DNA of 64,000 bases, taken from the NCBI GenBank assembly GCA_032881465.1, contig CP126168.1, positions 2,852,001 to 2,916,000 of the forward strand, given 5' to 3'. Below the pieces are notes generated by a model, which was not told the DNA's origin, made no database searches, and saw only the letters and a program-made list of their open reading frames with translations. This DNA comes from Parvibaculaceae bacterium PLY_AMNH_Bact1. Its GTDB lineage: Bacteria > Pseudomonadota > Alphaproteobacteria > Parvibaculales > Parvibaculaceae. This document shows positions 27,045 to 35,620 of the stretch, piece after piece (the stretch's first letter is position 1; each line of letters begins with the position of its first letter). Made by a program: the position numbers and the translations under genes.

Positions 27045-28325
27045 TTGACAGAAGCCGCCCCCGAAAAGTCCCTCGCCGAAGCCGAAAGAGCCTTTGATGA
27101 GCAGGTCCGTCGTGACCTGCCTCGAAACTACGCCGTTAACATGGTGCATGGCCTGCTGGGCCAGACGGGCTTCCGTCTCGTACAAGCACCAACCTTTGTT
27201 CCCGCTTTCATATACCTCCTCTCAGGGTCCGAACTGGCAGTAGGTCTCGCCCTCGCTGCGCAGCATTTTGGCGCAGCCAGTTCATCCCTTTTGGGCGCGA
27301 CCCTTATTGAGCATCGTAAGAAAGTCATCCCCATCGGGTTTGTAATTGGCGGCCTTATGCGCATCCAAGTGTTAGGCTTGGCACTTGCTGGCCTTTTTTT
27401 GGATGGTGAAGTCGCCCTGATAGCAGCCTGCCTCTTCTTATGTCTTTTCGGTTTTTTCAATGGCATGCAGGCGGTTGTTTTTAACTACATGATGTCCAAG
27501 GTGATCCCGGTGAACCTGCGTGGCCGTCTGACGGGCTTACGCAACTTCATGGCGGGCCTTACAGCATCGGGTGTCGCTTATCTCGGCGGTCAATATTTCA
27601 TTGAAACGAATGCGCTCGGAAACGGATATTCCGCAACTTTCCTCACCGCCTTCATCCTAACCAGCATCGGTCTTGGGCTTCTCGCCTTCATCCGCGAGCC
27701 TGTGCCGCCGGTCATCCGTGCGCAGGCAAGCTTCTTTGGCCGTATGAAGGAGATCCCAGCCCTCCTCCGCGCCGACCCAGGCTTTACGAGGTTCTTCATC
27801 GCAAGATCCCTGGGCGCGCTGGGCACCATCGCCGTACCTTTCTATGTGCTCTACGCAGGTGAGGTAGTAGGCCTGAGTGGCACCAATCTCGGCATTCTCT
27901 CTCTCGCCTTTTTGCTAAGCCAAACAGCCACCAATCTGGGCTGGGGGGCCTTAGCAGACAAGACTGGTAACCGTTTCGTCTTTATGGCAACCCTGGTCAC
28001 CTGGATTCTCTCAACAGTTCTGTTGTTTTTCGCAACCGACATCATCCTGTTGGGCCTCGTCTTCGCAGGCCTCGGCGCAGGTCTGGGCGGCTTTCAGATC
28101 TCATCGCAAAATATGGTGCTGGAATTTGGCGATCGACAGGATCTGCCCATGCGGATCGCAATCTCCAATATGGGCAACTCCTTCATGATGGGACTTGGGC
28201 CCCTCATGGGAGGGTTCGTTGCGCTCTGGTTTTCCTACACAGCGGTCTTCTGGTGCGCCATGGTGTTCATGGGCGTTGCATTCGCGATGGTTCTCCTCTT
28301 CATCGACGAACCACGCCATCGTTGA
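27045..28325 (+). CDS. major facilitator superfamily transporter
   Basis: A 426-residue polytopic protein with about twelve hydrophobic helices. The segment VIPVNLRGRLTGLRNFMAG corresponds to a cytoplasmic loop typical of MFS carriers, and paired Gly/Ala-rich helices continue to the end. Substrate cannot be predicted. Its start is a TTG at 27045 preceded five bases earlier by GGAG; no ATG lies nearby in frame until residue 32. It is divergent from the RND operon across a region with a palindrome and a good -10. Confidence 0.85.
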   Translation: MTEAAPEKSLAEAERAFDEQVRRDLPRNYAVNMVHGLLGQTGFRLVQAPTFVPAFIYLLSGSELAVGLALAAQHFGAASSSLLGATLIEHRKKVIPIGFVIGGLMRIQVLGLALAGLFLDGEVALIAACLFLCLFGFFNGMQAVVFNYMMSKVIPVNLRGRLTGLRNFMAGLTASGVAYLGGQYFIETNALGNGYSATFLTAFILTSIGLGLLAFIREPVPPVIRAQASFFGRMKEIPALLRADPGFTRFFIARSLGALGTIAVPFYVLYAGEVVGLSGTNLGILSLAFLLSQTATNLGWGALADKTGNRFVFMATLVTWILSTVLLFFATDIILLGLVFAGLGAGLGGFQISSQNMVLEFGDRQDLPMRIAISNMGNSFMMGLGPLMGGFVALWFSYTAVFWCAMVFMGVAFAMVLLFIDEPRHR

Positions 28326-28361
28326 ATGAGCCAACGGCCATGCCCAGACAACCTAAGAAGA

Positions 28362-28628
28362 TTATGCCTGAAAATATTTGTCGACCTTATCGATCTTGGC
28401 TTTGATCAATTCAGAGTTATGAGCATGGGCTAAAGCACACTCATCATTCAGCATCGCCACAATTGCCAGAAGATCCGTCAACTCTCCACACAAACGTTCC
28501 CGGTTGGTATGGGTTTGTGCCGGTTCAGTACTATCGAGCCCAAACCGAATTGCTTTCGAAGCACGTTGAATAACTTCAGCGGCTTCTTCTGATAGACAGG
28601 TGAGAAGATATTCTTCGCGACTTACCAT
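28362..28628 (-). CDS. MazG-like small protein
   Basis: An 88-residue alpha-helical protein. The segment EEYLLTCLSEEAAEVIQRAS followed by GELTDLLAIVAML resembles the EExxE...ExxD metal site of MazG-like all-alpha NTP pyrophosphatases. If active it would hydrolyse non-canonical or excess nucleoside triphosphates. Its ATG overlaps the TGA of the dipeptidase gene (TGATG), so translation is coupled. Phage-encoded relatives exist, but no other phage genes are close. Family assignment is moderate because only half of the fold is obvious. Confidence 0.6.
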   Translation of the reverse strand: MVSREEYLLTCLSEEAAEVIQRASKAIRFGLDSTEPAQTHTNRERLCGELTDLLAIVAMLNDECALAHAHNSELIKAKIDKVDKYFQA

Positions 28629-29893
28629 CACCCGCCTGCTCTCTGTAGACGTGCTGCAACAGCGTCAACTTCCGCCCAGACCCGCAGGAAATTGCCACTC
28701 CAGAGTTTTTCAATCTGCTCATAGGTGTAGCCACGCTTGAGGAGCTCGGCGGTGACATTGGCCGTCTCTGACGCATCGTCCCAACCGATCACACCGCCGC
28801 CACCATCAAAGTCAGATGAAATACCCACATAATCGATTCCCATCACTTTGACGGCATGGTCAATGTGATCAACGAACTGAGCGAGCGTCGCGCGCGGGTA
28901 GAGACGATTGATCTCGGCCATCCCCTCGCGGAATTCCGGCAGCTTGCCATGAGCGAGATAGCTGAACCGCGCAGCGCCCTGCTCCTGTGCAATGCGATTG
29001 CGCAGAGCCATACCAGCCGCTGTTCGGCCAGGGTCCGCCTTCACATAGGTTGAGAATGCAACAATCTGCGCAATGCCACCTTTGGCGGCAAGGGCTCGCA
29101 TCTGATCATCAGAGAGGTTTCGAGGATGATCTGCCAATGCCGTGGTAGCTGAATGAGAGGCAATCGCCGGTGCCTCGGAAAGCTCAACCGCCTGCATCAT
29201 GGCATCGTGCGAGATGTGAGAAATATCAACCATCATGCCAAGGCGGTTCATCTCATTCACCACCTCGCGCCCAAATTCGCTCAAGCCCCCGTGCTCAGCA
29301 GGGGCGTCGCCCAGATCAATGCGCGGCATGGAACTATCAGAAATATCATTATGACCCACATGGGCCAGTGTCATGTAGCGCGCGCCGCGCTCATAATACT
29401 CCGCAACCAGCGACAGGTCTTGGCCGATCACATATCCGTTCTCAATCCCGATCATGGCGACCTTACGCCCCGACCCGTGAATATCGACCACATCAGCTGG
29501 CGTCAGCGCAAGACCGATGCGGCTTGGATAAAGCGCATCCGTCATCGCGTGAATGGCATTGAATTTAACAAGGGCAGCCTCTCTGGCAGCCGCATAATTG
29601 TCTTCCGTCCGCGCCGTCTGCCCCACATAGACGATGAAGAAGGCGGCATCGAGCCCACCTCTTTCCATTTTCGGCAGGTCCACTTGAAGCCTTGTCTCCA
29701 GACCAGGGTCAACTTCCGGCATGGTTGTGTAGGTCGGAGGAATATCAACATGTGTGTCCAGCGTCAGCACAGGACCATGAACCCTGGCGAACCCTTTATT
29801 CTCCGCAGCGTCGTCCACCAGTTCAAAGGCCAGCCAGCCCAGGCCGACGAGAATAGCGACTACAGCAATGATGAGAAAAGTGGGTCGTGACAT
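28628..29893 (-). CDS. membrane dipeptidase (peptidase M19)
   Basis: A 421-residue zinc dipeptidase related to renal dipeptidase. One N-terminal helix (about 5-25) anchors it. Zinc ligands appear in TLDTHVDIP, and in AHVGHNDISDSS, VDISHISHDAM and ASHSATTAL, with DYVGISSDFDGGGG near the end. It should act at the periplasmic face on dipeptides, possibly D-amino-acid containing. The start at 29893 follows CAGGAGACG; the longer frame to 29962 lacks any support. It is coupled to the MazG-like gene. Confidence 0.92.
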   Translation of the reverse strand: MSRPTFLIIAVVAILVGLGWLAFELVDDAAENKGFARVHGPVLTLDTHVDIPPTYTTMPEVDPGLETRLQVDLPKMERGGLDAAFFIVYVGQTARTEDNYAAAREAALVKFNAIHAMTDALYPSRIGLALTPADVVDIHGSGRKVAMIGIENGYVIGQDLSLVAEYYERGARYMTLAHVGHNDISDSSMPRIDLGDAPAEHGGLSEFGREVVNEMNRLGMMVDISHISHDAMMQAVELSEAPAIASHSATTALADHPRNLSDDQMRALAAKGGIAQIVAFSTYVKADPGRTAAGMALRNRIAQEQGAARFSYLAHGKLPEFREGMAEINRLYPRATLAQFVDHIDHAVKVMGIDYVGISSDFDGGGGVIGWDDASETANVTAELLKRGYTYEQIEKLWSGNFLRVWAEVDAVAARLQRAGG

Positions 29894-30021
29894 GTGTATT
29901 CGTCTCCTGTTTTCGGGACGCTGGCACAGCAATCTGCGTCTTGCAAGGGGTTCTGCAAGCAACAGTCTTGTAAGTCATGGCCACCTCCCTACATTGGGCT
30001 GAACCAAAAGGGAGAGATCAC

Positions 30022-30765
30022 ATGACCGCAGAAAACGCAGTACAGGGCCTCAGCATTATCATCGGCGTCGGTGCGTCAAATGGAGTTGGCGGTGCCCTTG
30101 TTCATCGTTTTGCCAAAAGCGGCGGGCCGATCCTCGTCGTTGGGCGCACCGCTGAGAAGATTGAAGCTGTGGCGGAAGAAGTAAGAGCGAATGGCGGTAC
30201 GGCCCATACGCAGGTCTGCGATGTCACGAGCCCTGATCAAGTCGCAGCCCTTTTTGACGTTGCCAAGGAATACGGACCTCTCGGGTCTGTCCTCTACAAT
30301 GCGGGCAACAATGCCATCATTCCCTTTGAAGAGGTAACGCCGGAGCAGTTTGAACAGTTTTGGCGAACAGGGGCCTATGGCGCCTTTCTCGTGGCCCAGC
30401 AGGCACTGAAGGTCATGGCGGCTCAAGGGTCGGGATCATTTCTCGTCACAGGCGCATCCGCTTCTATGCGCGGCAAACCAAACTTTGCGCATTTCTCGTC
30501 CGCAAAGGGCGCACTCAGAAACCTAACACAGTCCCTCGCGCGGGATTATGGCCCCAAAGGAGTTCATGTGGGCCACGTCGTCATCGACGGGGTCGTGAAT
30601 GGAGATATGGTACGCAGCCGCTTTGCAGACTATCTCGACGCCAAAGGCAATAACGGCGCCTTGGAACCTAGCGCGATTGCAGAGGCGTTCTGGCAACTCC
30701 ATGTGCAGCACCCGAGTGCCTGGACACATGAACTCGACCTACGACCCTTCAAAGAGGAATGGTGA
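30022..30765 (+). CDS. short-chain dehydrogenase/reductase with altered active site
   Basis: A 247-residue Rossmann protein. The nucleotide site GVGASNGVGGALVHRFAK matches TGxxxGxG, and YNAGNNA stands for the NAG motif. The catalytic position reads NFAHFSSAKGAL: the Tyr of YxxxK is replaced by Phe, while Lys and the upstream Ser (TGASASM) remain. Ordinary SDR chemistry may therefore be lost or changed. The start at 30022 follows GGGAGAGATC. It converges on the threonine aldolase gene. Confidence 0.88.
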   Translation: MTAENAVQGLSIIIGVGASNGVGGALVHRFAKSGGPILVVGRTAEKIEAVAEEVRANGGTAHTQVCDVTSPDQVAALFDVAKEYGPLGSVLYNAGNNAIIPFEEVTPEQFEQFWRTGAYGAFLVAQQALKVMAAQGSGSFLVTGASASMRGKPNFAHFSSAKGALRNLTQSLARDYGPKGVHVGHVVIDGVVNGDMVRSRFADYLDAKGNNGALEPSAIAEAFWQLHVQHPSAWTHELDLRPFKEEW

Positions 30766-30774
30766 GCTGTTACC

Positions 30775-31809
30775 TCATAAGGCATTGGCCGCAATAGAGA
30801 GGAACTCTTCTACCTCTTCTGCCGGCGTGCAAAAGGATGTGACCAGGCGGACAGAAATGCCGTCTGGTTCGCGTTCCCACGGATAGTAGGCGGCACCCGC
30901 AGCAACAAGCGCTTTGTGAGCAGGTTTGGGAAGCACAGCAAACAGCTGATTGGCCTGCACCGGATGCCGGAGACGCGCACCCGGCAGCTTTTCGATGCCA
31001 GCAGCCAGCAAGGCCGCCATCGCGTTCGCATGGCCCGCCATGTTGAGCCAAAGATCGTCTGTAAGGTATGCGGCCATCTGCGCGCCGAGAAACCTGCCCT
31101 TGGACAGAAGCTGGCCGGCCCGTTTGCGCATGAAGGGCAGGTCTGCGGCGAGACCTTCATCGAAGACGATCACAGCTTCCACACCCATCGCGCCGTTCTT
31201 CGTCGCACCGAAAGAAAGCACATCCACCCCCGCCTTCCATGTCATCTCAGCAGGGCTGCAGCCCAGCGACACCAACGCATTGGCAAAACGGGCACCATCC
31301 ATATGCACGCGAAGTGAATGGCTCTTGGCCAGGGCGGTCAGAGCTTCAATCTCCGCCACCGAATAGACCGTTCCGCATTCCGTCACCTGAGACAGGCTGA
31401 CGGCTTGAGCCTGCGGATGATGCACAATCCCCTGAGCGAACCCGTCCAGACCTTGTTCAACTGCAGCTGGGGTCAGCTTTCCATGCTCTCCTGCAAGCGG
31501 CAATAGTTTCGCTCCATGCATGAAAAACTCAGGTGCCCCGCACTCGTCCGTATGAACATGCGCCCGTTCATGGACAAAAACGGCACCATGAGGTTGTGTG
31601 ATCGCGGCAAGATTGAGCGCATTAGCAGCGGTGCCTGTCGCCACCAAAAAGACCGTCACATCTCTTTCAAAGACATCCGAAAGCCGGTCACATGCTTCTT
31701 GGGTATATGCATCCGCCCCATACCCCGGAACCGCGCCGTCATTTACGGCGGCAAGTGCCGACATAATCTCCGGTGCAACGCCACTGCCATTATCACTCGC
31801 AAAATTCAT
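30775..31809 (-). CDS. low-specificity threonine aldolase family protein
   Basis: A 344-residue PLP enzyme that would cleave threonine or related beta-hydroxy amino acids to glycine and an aldehyde. The cofactor lysine lies in LSFGATKNGAMG. MDGARFANALVSLGCSP and FVHERAHVHTDECGAPEFF are hallmark blocks. Length matches LtaE. CAGGGGAATTTC precedes the ATG. Beta-eliminating lyase relatives have the same fold, so exact reaction is inferred. Confidence 0.9.
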   Translation of the reverse strand: MNFASDNGSGVAPEIMSALAAVNDGAVPGYGADAYTQEACDRLSDVFERDVTVFLVATGTAANALNLAAITQPHGAVFVHERAHVHTDECGAPEFFMHGAKLLPLAGEHGKLTPAAVEQGLDGFAQGIVHHPQAQAVSLSQVTECGTVYSVAEIEALTALAKSHSLRVHMDGARFANALVSLGCSPAEMTWKAGVDVLSFGATKNGAMGVEAVIVFDEGLAADLPFMRKRAGQLLSKGRFLGAQMAAYLTDDLWLNMAGHANAMAALLAAGIEKLPGARLRHPVQANQLFAVLPKPAHKALVAAGAAYYPWEREPDGISVRLVTSFCTPAEEVEEFLSIAANAL

Positions 31810-31898
31810 GAAATTCCCCTGAGACGTCCCGCCACATGCAAAGAAACAGATTTCCCTCTATATGCTAATAGTCGTTCCGTCTTCAGGAAACCAATTCT

Positions 31899-32339
31899 AT
31901 GTCCGAGCAGCGCAAACCATTTCGAGAACCTCTTCACCCCTCAATCGATGAGGCGTTGATTGAGAAACTCGTACGCACGTTTTATACAAAAATCCGCGCA
32001 GACGAGGAACTCGGACCGATTTTTGGGAAGGTGATTACCGGAGACTGGGAGCCTCATCTTCAAAAAATGTTCGCGTTCTGGTCATCGCTCACCATGCTGT
32101 CGGGCCGATACAAGGGTCAGCCCATGGTAGCCCACATGAAACTCAAAATGGTCGAACCACAACATTTCGATAGATGGCTGTCTCTTTTTCGTGAGACCGC
32201 AGGCGAGGTCTGTCCGCTGCCAGCCGCTACAATCTTCATCGACAAAGCAGAGCGTGTTGCCGAAAGCCTGAAGCTCGGCATGTTTTTCAAGCCAGAGGAA
32301 GCGGCAGCGAAAAGTCCGCTGCCACCGACATCTGCCTGA
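31899..32339 (+). CDS. group III truncated hemoglobin
   Basis: A 146-residue globin. The body IDEALIEKLVRTFYTKIRAD, ELGPIFGKVI and HLQKMFAFWSSLTMLSGRYK matches group III truncated hemoglobins; the proximal His should be in HMKLKMVEPQHFDRWLSLF. These proteins bind oxygen or NO and are often linked to redox or microaerobic life. It converges on the MAPEG gene with ten bases between stops. No regulator site is obvious, although a CAGGAAAC ribosome site precedes the ATG. Confidence 0.9.
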   Translation: MSEQRKPFREPLHPSIDEALIEKLVRTFYTKIRADEELGPIFGKVITGDWEPHLQKMFAFWSSLTMLSGRYKGQPMVAHMKLKMVEPQHFDRWLSLFRETAGEVCPLPAATIFIDKAERVAESLKLGMFFKPEEAAAKSPLPPTSA

Positions 32340-32348
32340 ACGCTCCTC

Positions 32349-32747
32349 TCAAACAGCATTTACAAAGATCATCACTCCATAGACCCCAAACGCCGCCATT
32401 GAAATGGTCGTGAAAGCCATGCCAATCGCACGTCCAGCGCCAACACCACCGCCGGAGCCCACAAAATTGATGGCGTGGACCAGACGTCCAAGAACCAGGC
32501 TCGCACCACCGGCAAGCATGAGCCAGGAAGGTGCCCCAGCCAGTTCGGCCAGCGCCATCGCAATCAAGACAATCGGCACGGTTTCCGTAAAGTTGCCGTG
32601 GGCCCGCATGCGCCGCAGCAACACATCATCATCGCCGTGCATAAAGTTGATCCCGACTTTGCCGCGATACACGCCAACCAGCGTGGTCAACGCAATCTGA
32701 ATGAAGATCAACACGCCTGCAAACAAGGCTGTGAGGTGAAGGGTCAT
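32349..32747 (-). CDS. MAPEG family membrane protein
   Basis: A 132-residue four-helix membrane protein. RMRAHGNFTETVPIVLIAMA is the MAPEG signature (family of membrane-associated eicosanoid and glutathione metabolism proteins). Bacterial members are poorly characterised. The start at 32747 follows TAAGGAGACT; the longer frame upstream is Arg-rich and without meaning. A second MAPEG gene of a different subtype lies at 37085. Confidence 0.88.
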   Translation of the reverse strand: MTLHLTALFAGVLIFIQIALTTLVGVYRGKVGINFMHGDDDVLLRRMRAHGNFTETVPIVLIAMALAELAGAPSWLMLAGGASLVLGRLVHAINFVGSGGGVGAGRAIGMAFTTISMAAFGVYGVMIFVNAV

Positions 32748-32820
32748 ATCAGTCTCCTTAAAAGCGCGTAGAAGTAGGCGCAGCAGCGCGCACGCCCTTG
32801 GCGGAAAGCCACGAAACGGC

Positions 32821-33207
32821 TCAGCCCTGAGGGGCTTCATACGAGATGAAAGCAATGCTCGCACCGAAAGGGTCACGGATCGTCGCCATACGTCCAACAC
32901 CCGGCGCATCTGCCGGCGCACTCACCTCCTCAGCACCGGCTTTCACCGCCGCGTTGAAGCGCTGATCCACATCATCAACGGTGATGTAAACAACCCAGAC
33001 CGGATCGTTGGAAGGTGTATTGGGAATGCCTCCGATTGGGCCGTCGCCCACCATAATGCCGGGATAGCTCGAACCGTCCTGCATGGGCATGTCGACAACA
33101 TTCCATCCAAGAACACTTTCATAGAATTTCCTCGCAGCCGCGGGGTCAGTGCTGTTATGGGCAATCCAGCTTGGCATGCCATGGGTTATTGTGGGGTTCG
33201 CTGTCAT
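32821..33207 (-). CDS. VOC family (glyoxalase/bleomycin-resistance-like) protein
   Basis: A 128-residue protein with two beta-alpha-beta-beta-beta units: FYESVLGWNVVDMPM, GGIPNTPSNDPVWVVYITVDD and MATIRDPFGASIAFISYE. These match the VOC metal-enzyme fold. Substrate is unknown. It starts 82 bases after the ECF42-type sigma gene on the same strand, with GGGAGAGAAAC before its ATG; VOC genes are frequent in such clusters, so it may belong to that operon. Confidence 0.87.
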   Translation of the reverse strand: MTANPTITHGMPSWIAHNSTDPAAARKFYESVLGWNVVDMPMQDGSSYPGIMVGDGPIGGIPNTPSNDPVWVVYITVDDVDQRFNAAVKAGAEEVSAPADAPGVGRMATIRDPFGASIAFISYEAPQG

Positions 33208-33288
33208 GTTTCTCTCCCTGGTTGGTTTCGAGCCTGTGCCCGATCCCCCCAAGGACGCGTGGGCAAAGCCCAACCCGACAAGCACAAA

Positions 33289-34530
33289 CTACTTTTTCAG
33301 AGAGGAAAGACGGGCTTGAATAAAGGCTCGCTCGGCATCTGACGGCCCAAGTGAGAGCGCTTTCTTATAGGCCTCCCGGGCACCAGTCTCATCGCCCAGT
33401 TCTGCGTAGAAGGCCGCAGCTGTCGAGTGAAAGTAGAGATATCCCTGTAATTCCGGCGTCAAACTCTCCATGCCCTTAAGTGCCTCTGCTGCTCCACGCA
33501 CTTTCGAGACAGCAACCAATCTGTTCAGTGTCACCACCGGAGACGGCTGCACCTGTTCCAACACTCGGTAGAGACGTTCAATCTCCGACCAGTCTGTAAC
33601 CTCTGGACTAGGCGCTGCACAATGGACTGCGGCGATCGCAGCCTGGATTTGAAAAGCGCCCGGACGGCCGCGACGCAGTGCCTTTTCCACAAGAACCTGA
33701 CCCTCAGCAATCGCGGAACGATCCCACAAGCTTCGGTCTTGTCCATCCAGTGGCACCAGAGTTTCTGATGCATCCTGCCGCGCTGAACTACGTGCATTGT
33801 GCAAGAGGCAAAGGGCGAGCAGTCCCATCACTTCTGGCTGCGCAGGAAAAAGCTGCAACAACAGCCGCGTGAGGCGGATCGCCTCTTGGCAGAGCGCAGG
33901 TCTTATATGATCTGACCCACTATGAGAGGAATATCCTTCATTGAACAATAAGTAGAGCATCACCAAAACCGCGTTCAATCGGTTGGCGCGCTCTTGCGGA
34001 GAAGGCGTCTCAAGAGCAGCAGCAACCGCAGCTGCCTTCTTCTTGGCCCGCGTAATTCGCTGCTCCATGGATTTCGGTTTCACAAGAAAGGCCCGAGCGA
34101 TCTCGTCAACGGAAAAGCCGACAACCACTTTCAATGCCAGCGCCAACTGATCCTGGACCGACAACTCATCATGACAACACATGAAAAGAAGCCGGAGGAC
34201 ATCGTCGCGATAATCAGACATGTCAATGGCATCTGCATATTCTGCTTCAACATCGCCCAGATCAGACTCTATCCCGCTCCCCTCAATCACGGTCCGTTGG
34301 GTTTCGCGTCGCCGCAGCGCGTCAACGCCAGCATTTCGCCCGACCAGAATAAGCCAGGCTGTGGGGTCTTTTGGCACACCGTTGCTCGCCCATGCCTTGA
34401 CCGCCCTCATGCAAGCGTCCTGATAGGCATCCTCAGCCAAATCAACGGTTCTGAAATAGCGCGTAAGCGCAGCCATTGCCCGCGGACGCGCCGCGGTAAA
34501 GTGCCGAGCGAGAGGCGATGATTTAGTCAT
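33289..34530 (-). CDS. ECF42-type RNA polymerase sigma factor with C-terminal TPR-like extension
   Basis: A 413-residue protein. The sigma region 2 (about 10-85) includes LAEDAYQDACMRAVKAW and PTAWLILVGRNAGVDALRR. Region 4 (about 110-165) includes GFSVDEIARAFLVKPKSMEQ. The remaining 240 residues (FNEGYSSHSG, RLLLQLFPAQPEVMGLLALCLL) form the long C-terminal domain (DUF6596 plus TPR-like repeats) known in ECF42 sigma factors, which lack a normal anti-sigma partner. It overlaps the upstream DGPF/YCII gene by eight bases. Confidence 0.9.
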   Translation of the reverse strand: MTKSSPLARHFTAARPRAMAALTRYFRTVDLAEDAYQDACMRAVKAWASNGVPKDPTAWLILVGRNAGVDALRRRETQRTVIEGSGIESDLGDVEAEYADAIDMSDYRDDVLRLLFMCCHDELSVQDQLALALKVVVGFSVDEIARAFLVKPKSMEQRITRAKKKAAAVAAALETPSPQERANRLNAVLVMLYLLFNEGYSSHSGSDHIRPALCQEAIRLTRLLLQLFPAQPEVMGLLALCLLHNARSSARQDASETLVPLDGQDRSLWDRSAIAEGQVLVEKALRRGRPGAFQIQAAIAAVHCAAPSPEVTDWSEIERLYRVLEQVQPSPVVTLNRLVAVSKVRGAAEALKGMESLTPELQGYLYFHSTAAAFYAELGDETGAREAYKKALSLGPSDAERAFIQARLSSLKK

Positions 34531-34900
34531 CTTCAGAGGCAGTCACCTGCCCCGGGCCGAACCAGCTGATCGGGCGCACTTCGATAGACGCAATATCCAG
34601 CGGCAACAGTTTTGCAGCCTCAATTGCTTCCTCGATCGTGTCACACTCAATGGTGTAAAACCCGAGTAAGTGTTCCTTGGTTTCCACGAACGGTCCATCG
34701 GTCACGACGGGCACGCCCCCTTGTTCACGCAGGGTTACGGCAGTTGCCGTCGCATGGAGCTTAGCCGCTGGTCCGTTTTGCTTTCCGTCAGTGAGGCGGT
34801 CTTGAAGAGCGTAGTGCTTGCTCATCACCGCCGCCTGCTCCTCTTCCGACAGCTGGTCGAACGTCCCATCATCCCCAAATATCAAAATCGAATACAGCAT
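34523..34900 (-). CDS. YCII/DGPF-family protein
   Basis: A 125-residue protein of the YCII-related family. It contains the name-giving DGPF motif in VTDGPFVETKEHLLGFYTIE and starts MLYSILIFGDDGTFDQLSE. DGPF proteins are the standard genomic partner of ECF42 sigma factors. Biochemical role is not established. The start at 34900 follows GGAGGGACC. It is first in the operon DGPF-sigma-(VOC) and divergent from the DUF2147 gene. Confidence 0.92.
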   Translation of the reverse strand: MLYSILIFGDDGTFDQLSEEEQAAVMSKHYALQDRLTDGKQNGPAAKLHATATAVTLREQGGVPVVTDGPFVETKEHLLGFYTIECDTIEEAIEAAKLLPLDIASIEVRPISWFGPGQVTASEDD

Positions 34901-34910
34901 GGTCCCTCCA

Positions 34911-35001
34911 AAAATGGCCAGCTCATAGGACGGGCGGACAGGGTGAAATCCGACATCACAGCGGACTTCGCAGGCAAGCCGCCCAAACATATGGCCATTT
35001 T
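34911..35001. repeat. inverted repeat in the divergent promoter region of the DGPF operon
   Basis: AAAATGGCCA at 34911-34920 and TGGCCATTTT at 34992-35001 are perfect 10-base inverted copies 71 bases apart. The left copy abuts the DGPF gene start, the right copy lies mid-way to the DUF2147 gene. They could be paired regulator sites or a chance match. Confidence 0.4.
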
Positions 35002-35110
35002 CTGAAAAAGCTGAGCGTTTTCACAGGTTTCGGTCGCCTCACAGAAATCGGCAAGATCTTAGGCGAAAGCACCTCCACCTTTGAGCGTAACATCAAAGGA
35101 GGTTCCCCCC

Positions 35111-35611
35111 ATGCTCAAAAAAGCGCCCTGGCTCCCCTGCTTAACGGCTCTCAATCTATTGTTCTCACCCCCCGTTTTTGCAAATCCGCACAGCGCCGAC
35201 GACTTGATCGGCACTTGGGCCACTCAGGGATATGGCGCACAAGTTCTCATCACACCGTGCGGCAACGCCCAGGAACAGGTCTGCGGACATATCACCTGGC
35301 TCTGGACGGACCGTGATGTTGAGGGGCGGTTGCTGAGGGACGAACAGAACCCCACTGCCAGGCATCGGGATCGACCGCTTGTCGGCATACCGATATTTCG
35401 AAATTTCACCCGCAATGGCGACGGATACTGGCAGGGCGACGGAATTTACAATCCAGAAGACGGCAATACATATGCCGCTTCGTTAAAGCCACACGCAGAT
35501 GGAACCTTGAATGTGACCGGCTGCGTGCTGGGCATATTTTGCCAGACCCAGGTTTGGCGGCGACCGCAATCGGTCTGTCCCGCGAGTCTCCCTCTAACCC
35601 CTCGGAAATAG
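35111..35611 (+). CDS. DUF2147 family exported protein
   Basis: A 166-residue protein with a signal peptide ending near VFANPHS. The body DLIGTWATQGYGAQVLITPC and CGHITWLWTD match DUF2147, small periplasmic proteins with a lipocalin-like barrel and unknown function. Two or three cysteine pairs suggest disulfides. The start at 35111 follows AAAGGAGG. It lies nine bases before the methyltransferase gene, so they are probably co-transcribed. Confidence 0.85.
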   Translation: MLKKAPWLPCLTALNLLFSPPVFANPHSADDLIGTWATQGYGAQVLITPCGNAQEQVCGHITWLWTDRDVEGRLLRDEQNPTARHRDRPLVGIPIFRNFTRNGDGYWQGDGIYNPEDGNTYAASLKPHADGTLNVTGCVLGIFCQTQVWRRPQSVCPASLPLTPRK

Positions 35612-35620
35612 GAACATAGG

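Noticed and set aside
26888-27097. 69-codon frame before the MFS gene
   Set aside because: It overlaps the MFS start and the promoter and palindrome, with no recognisable features.
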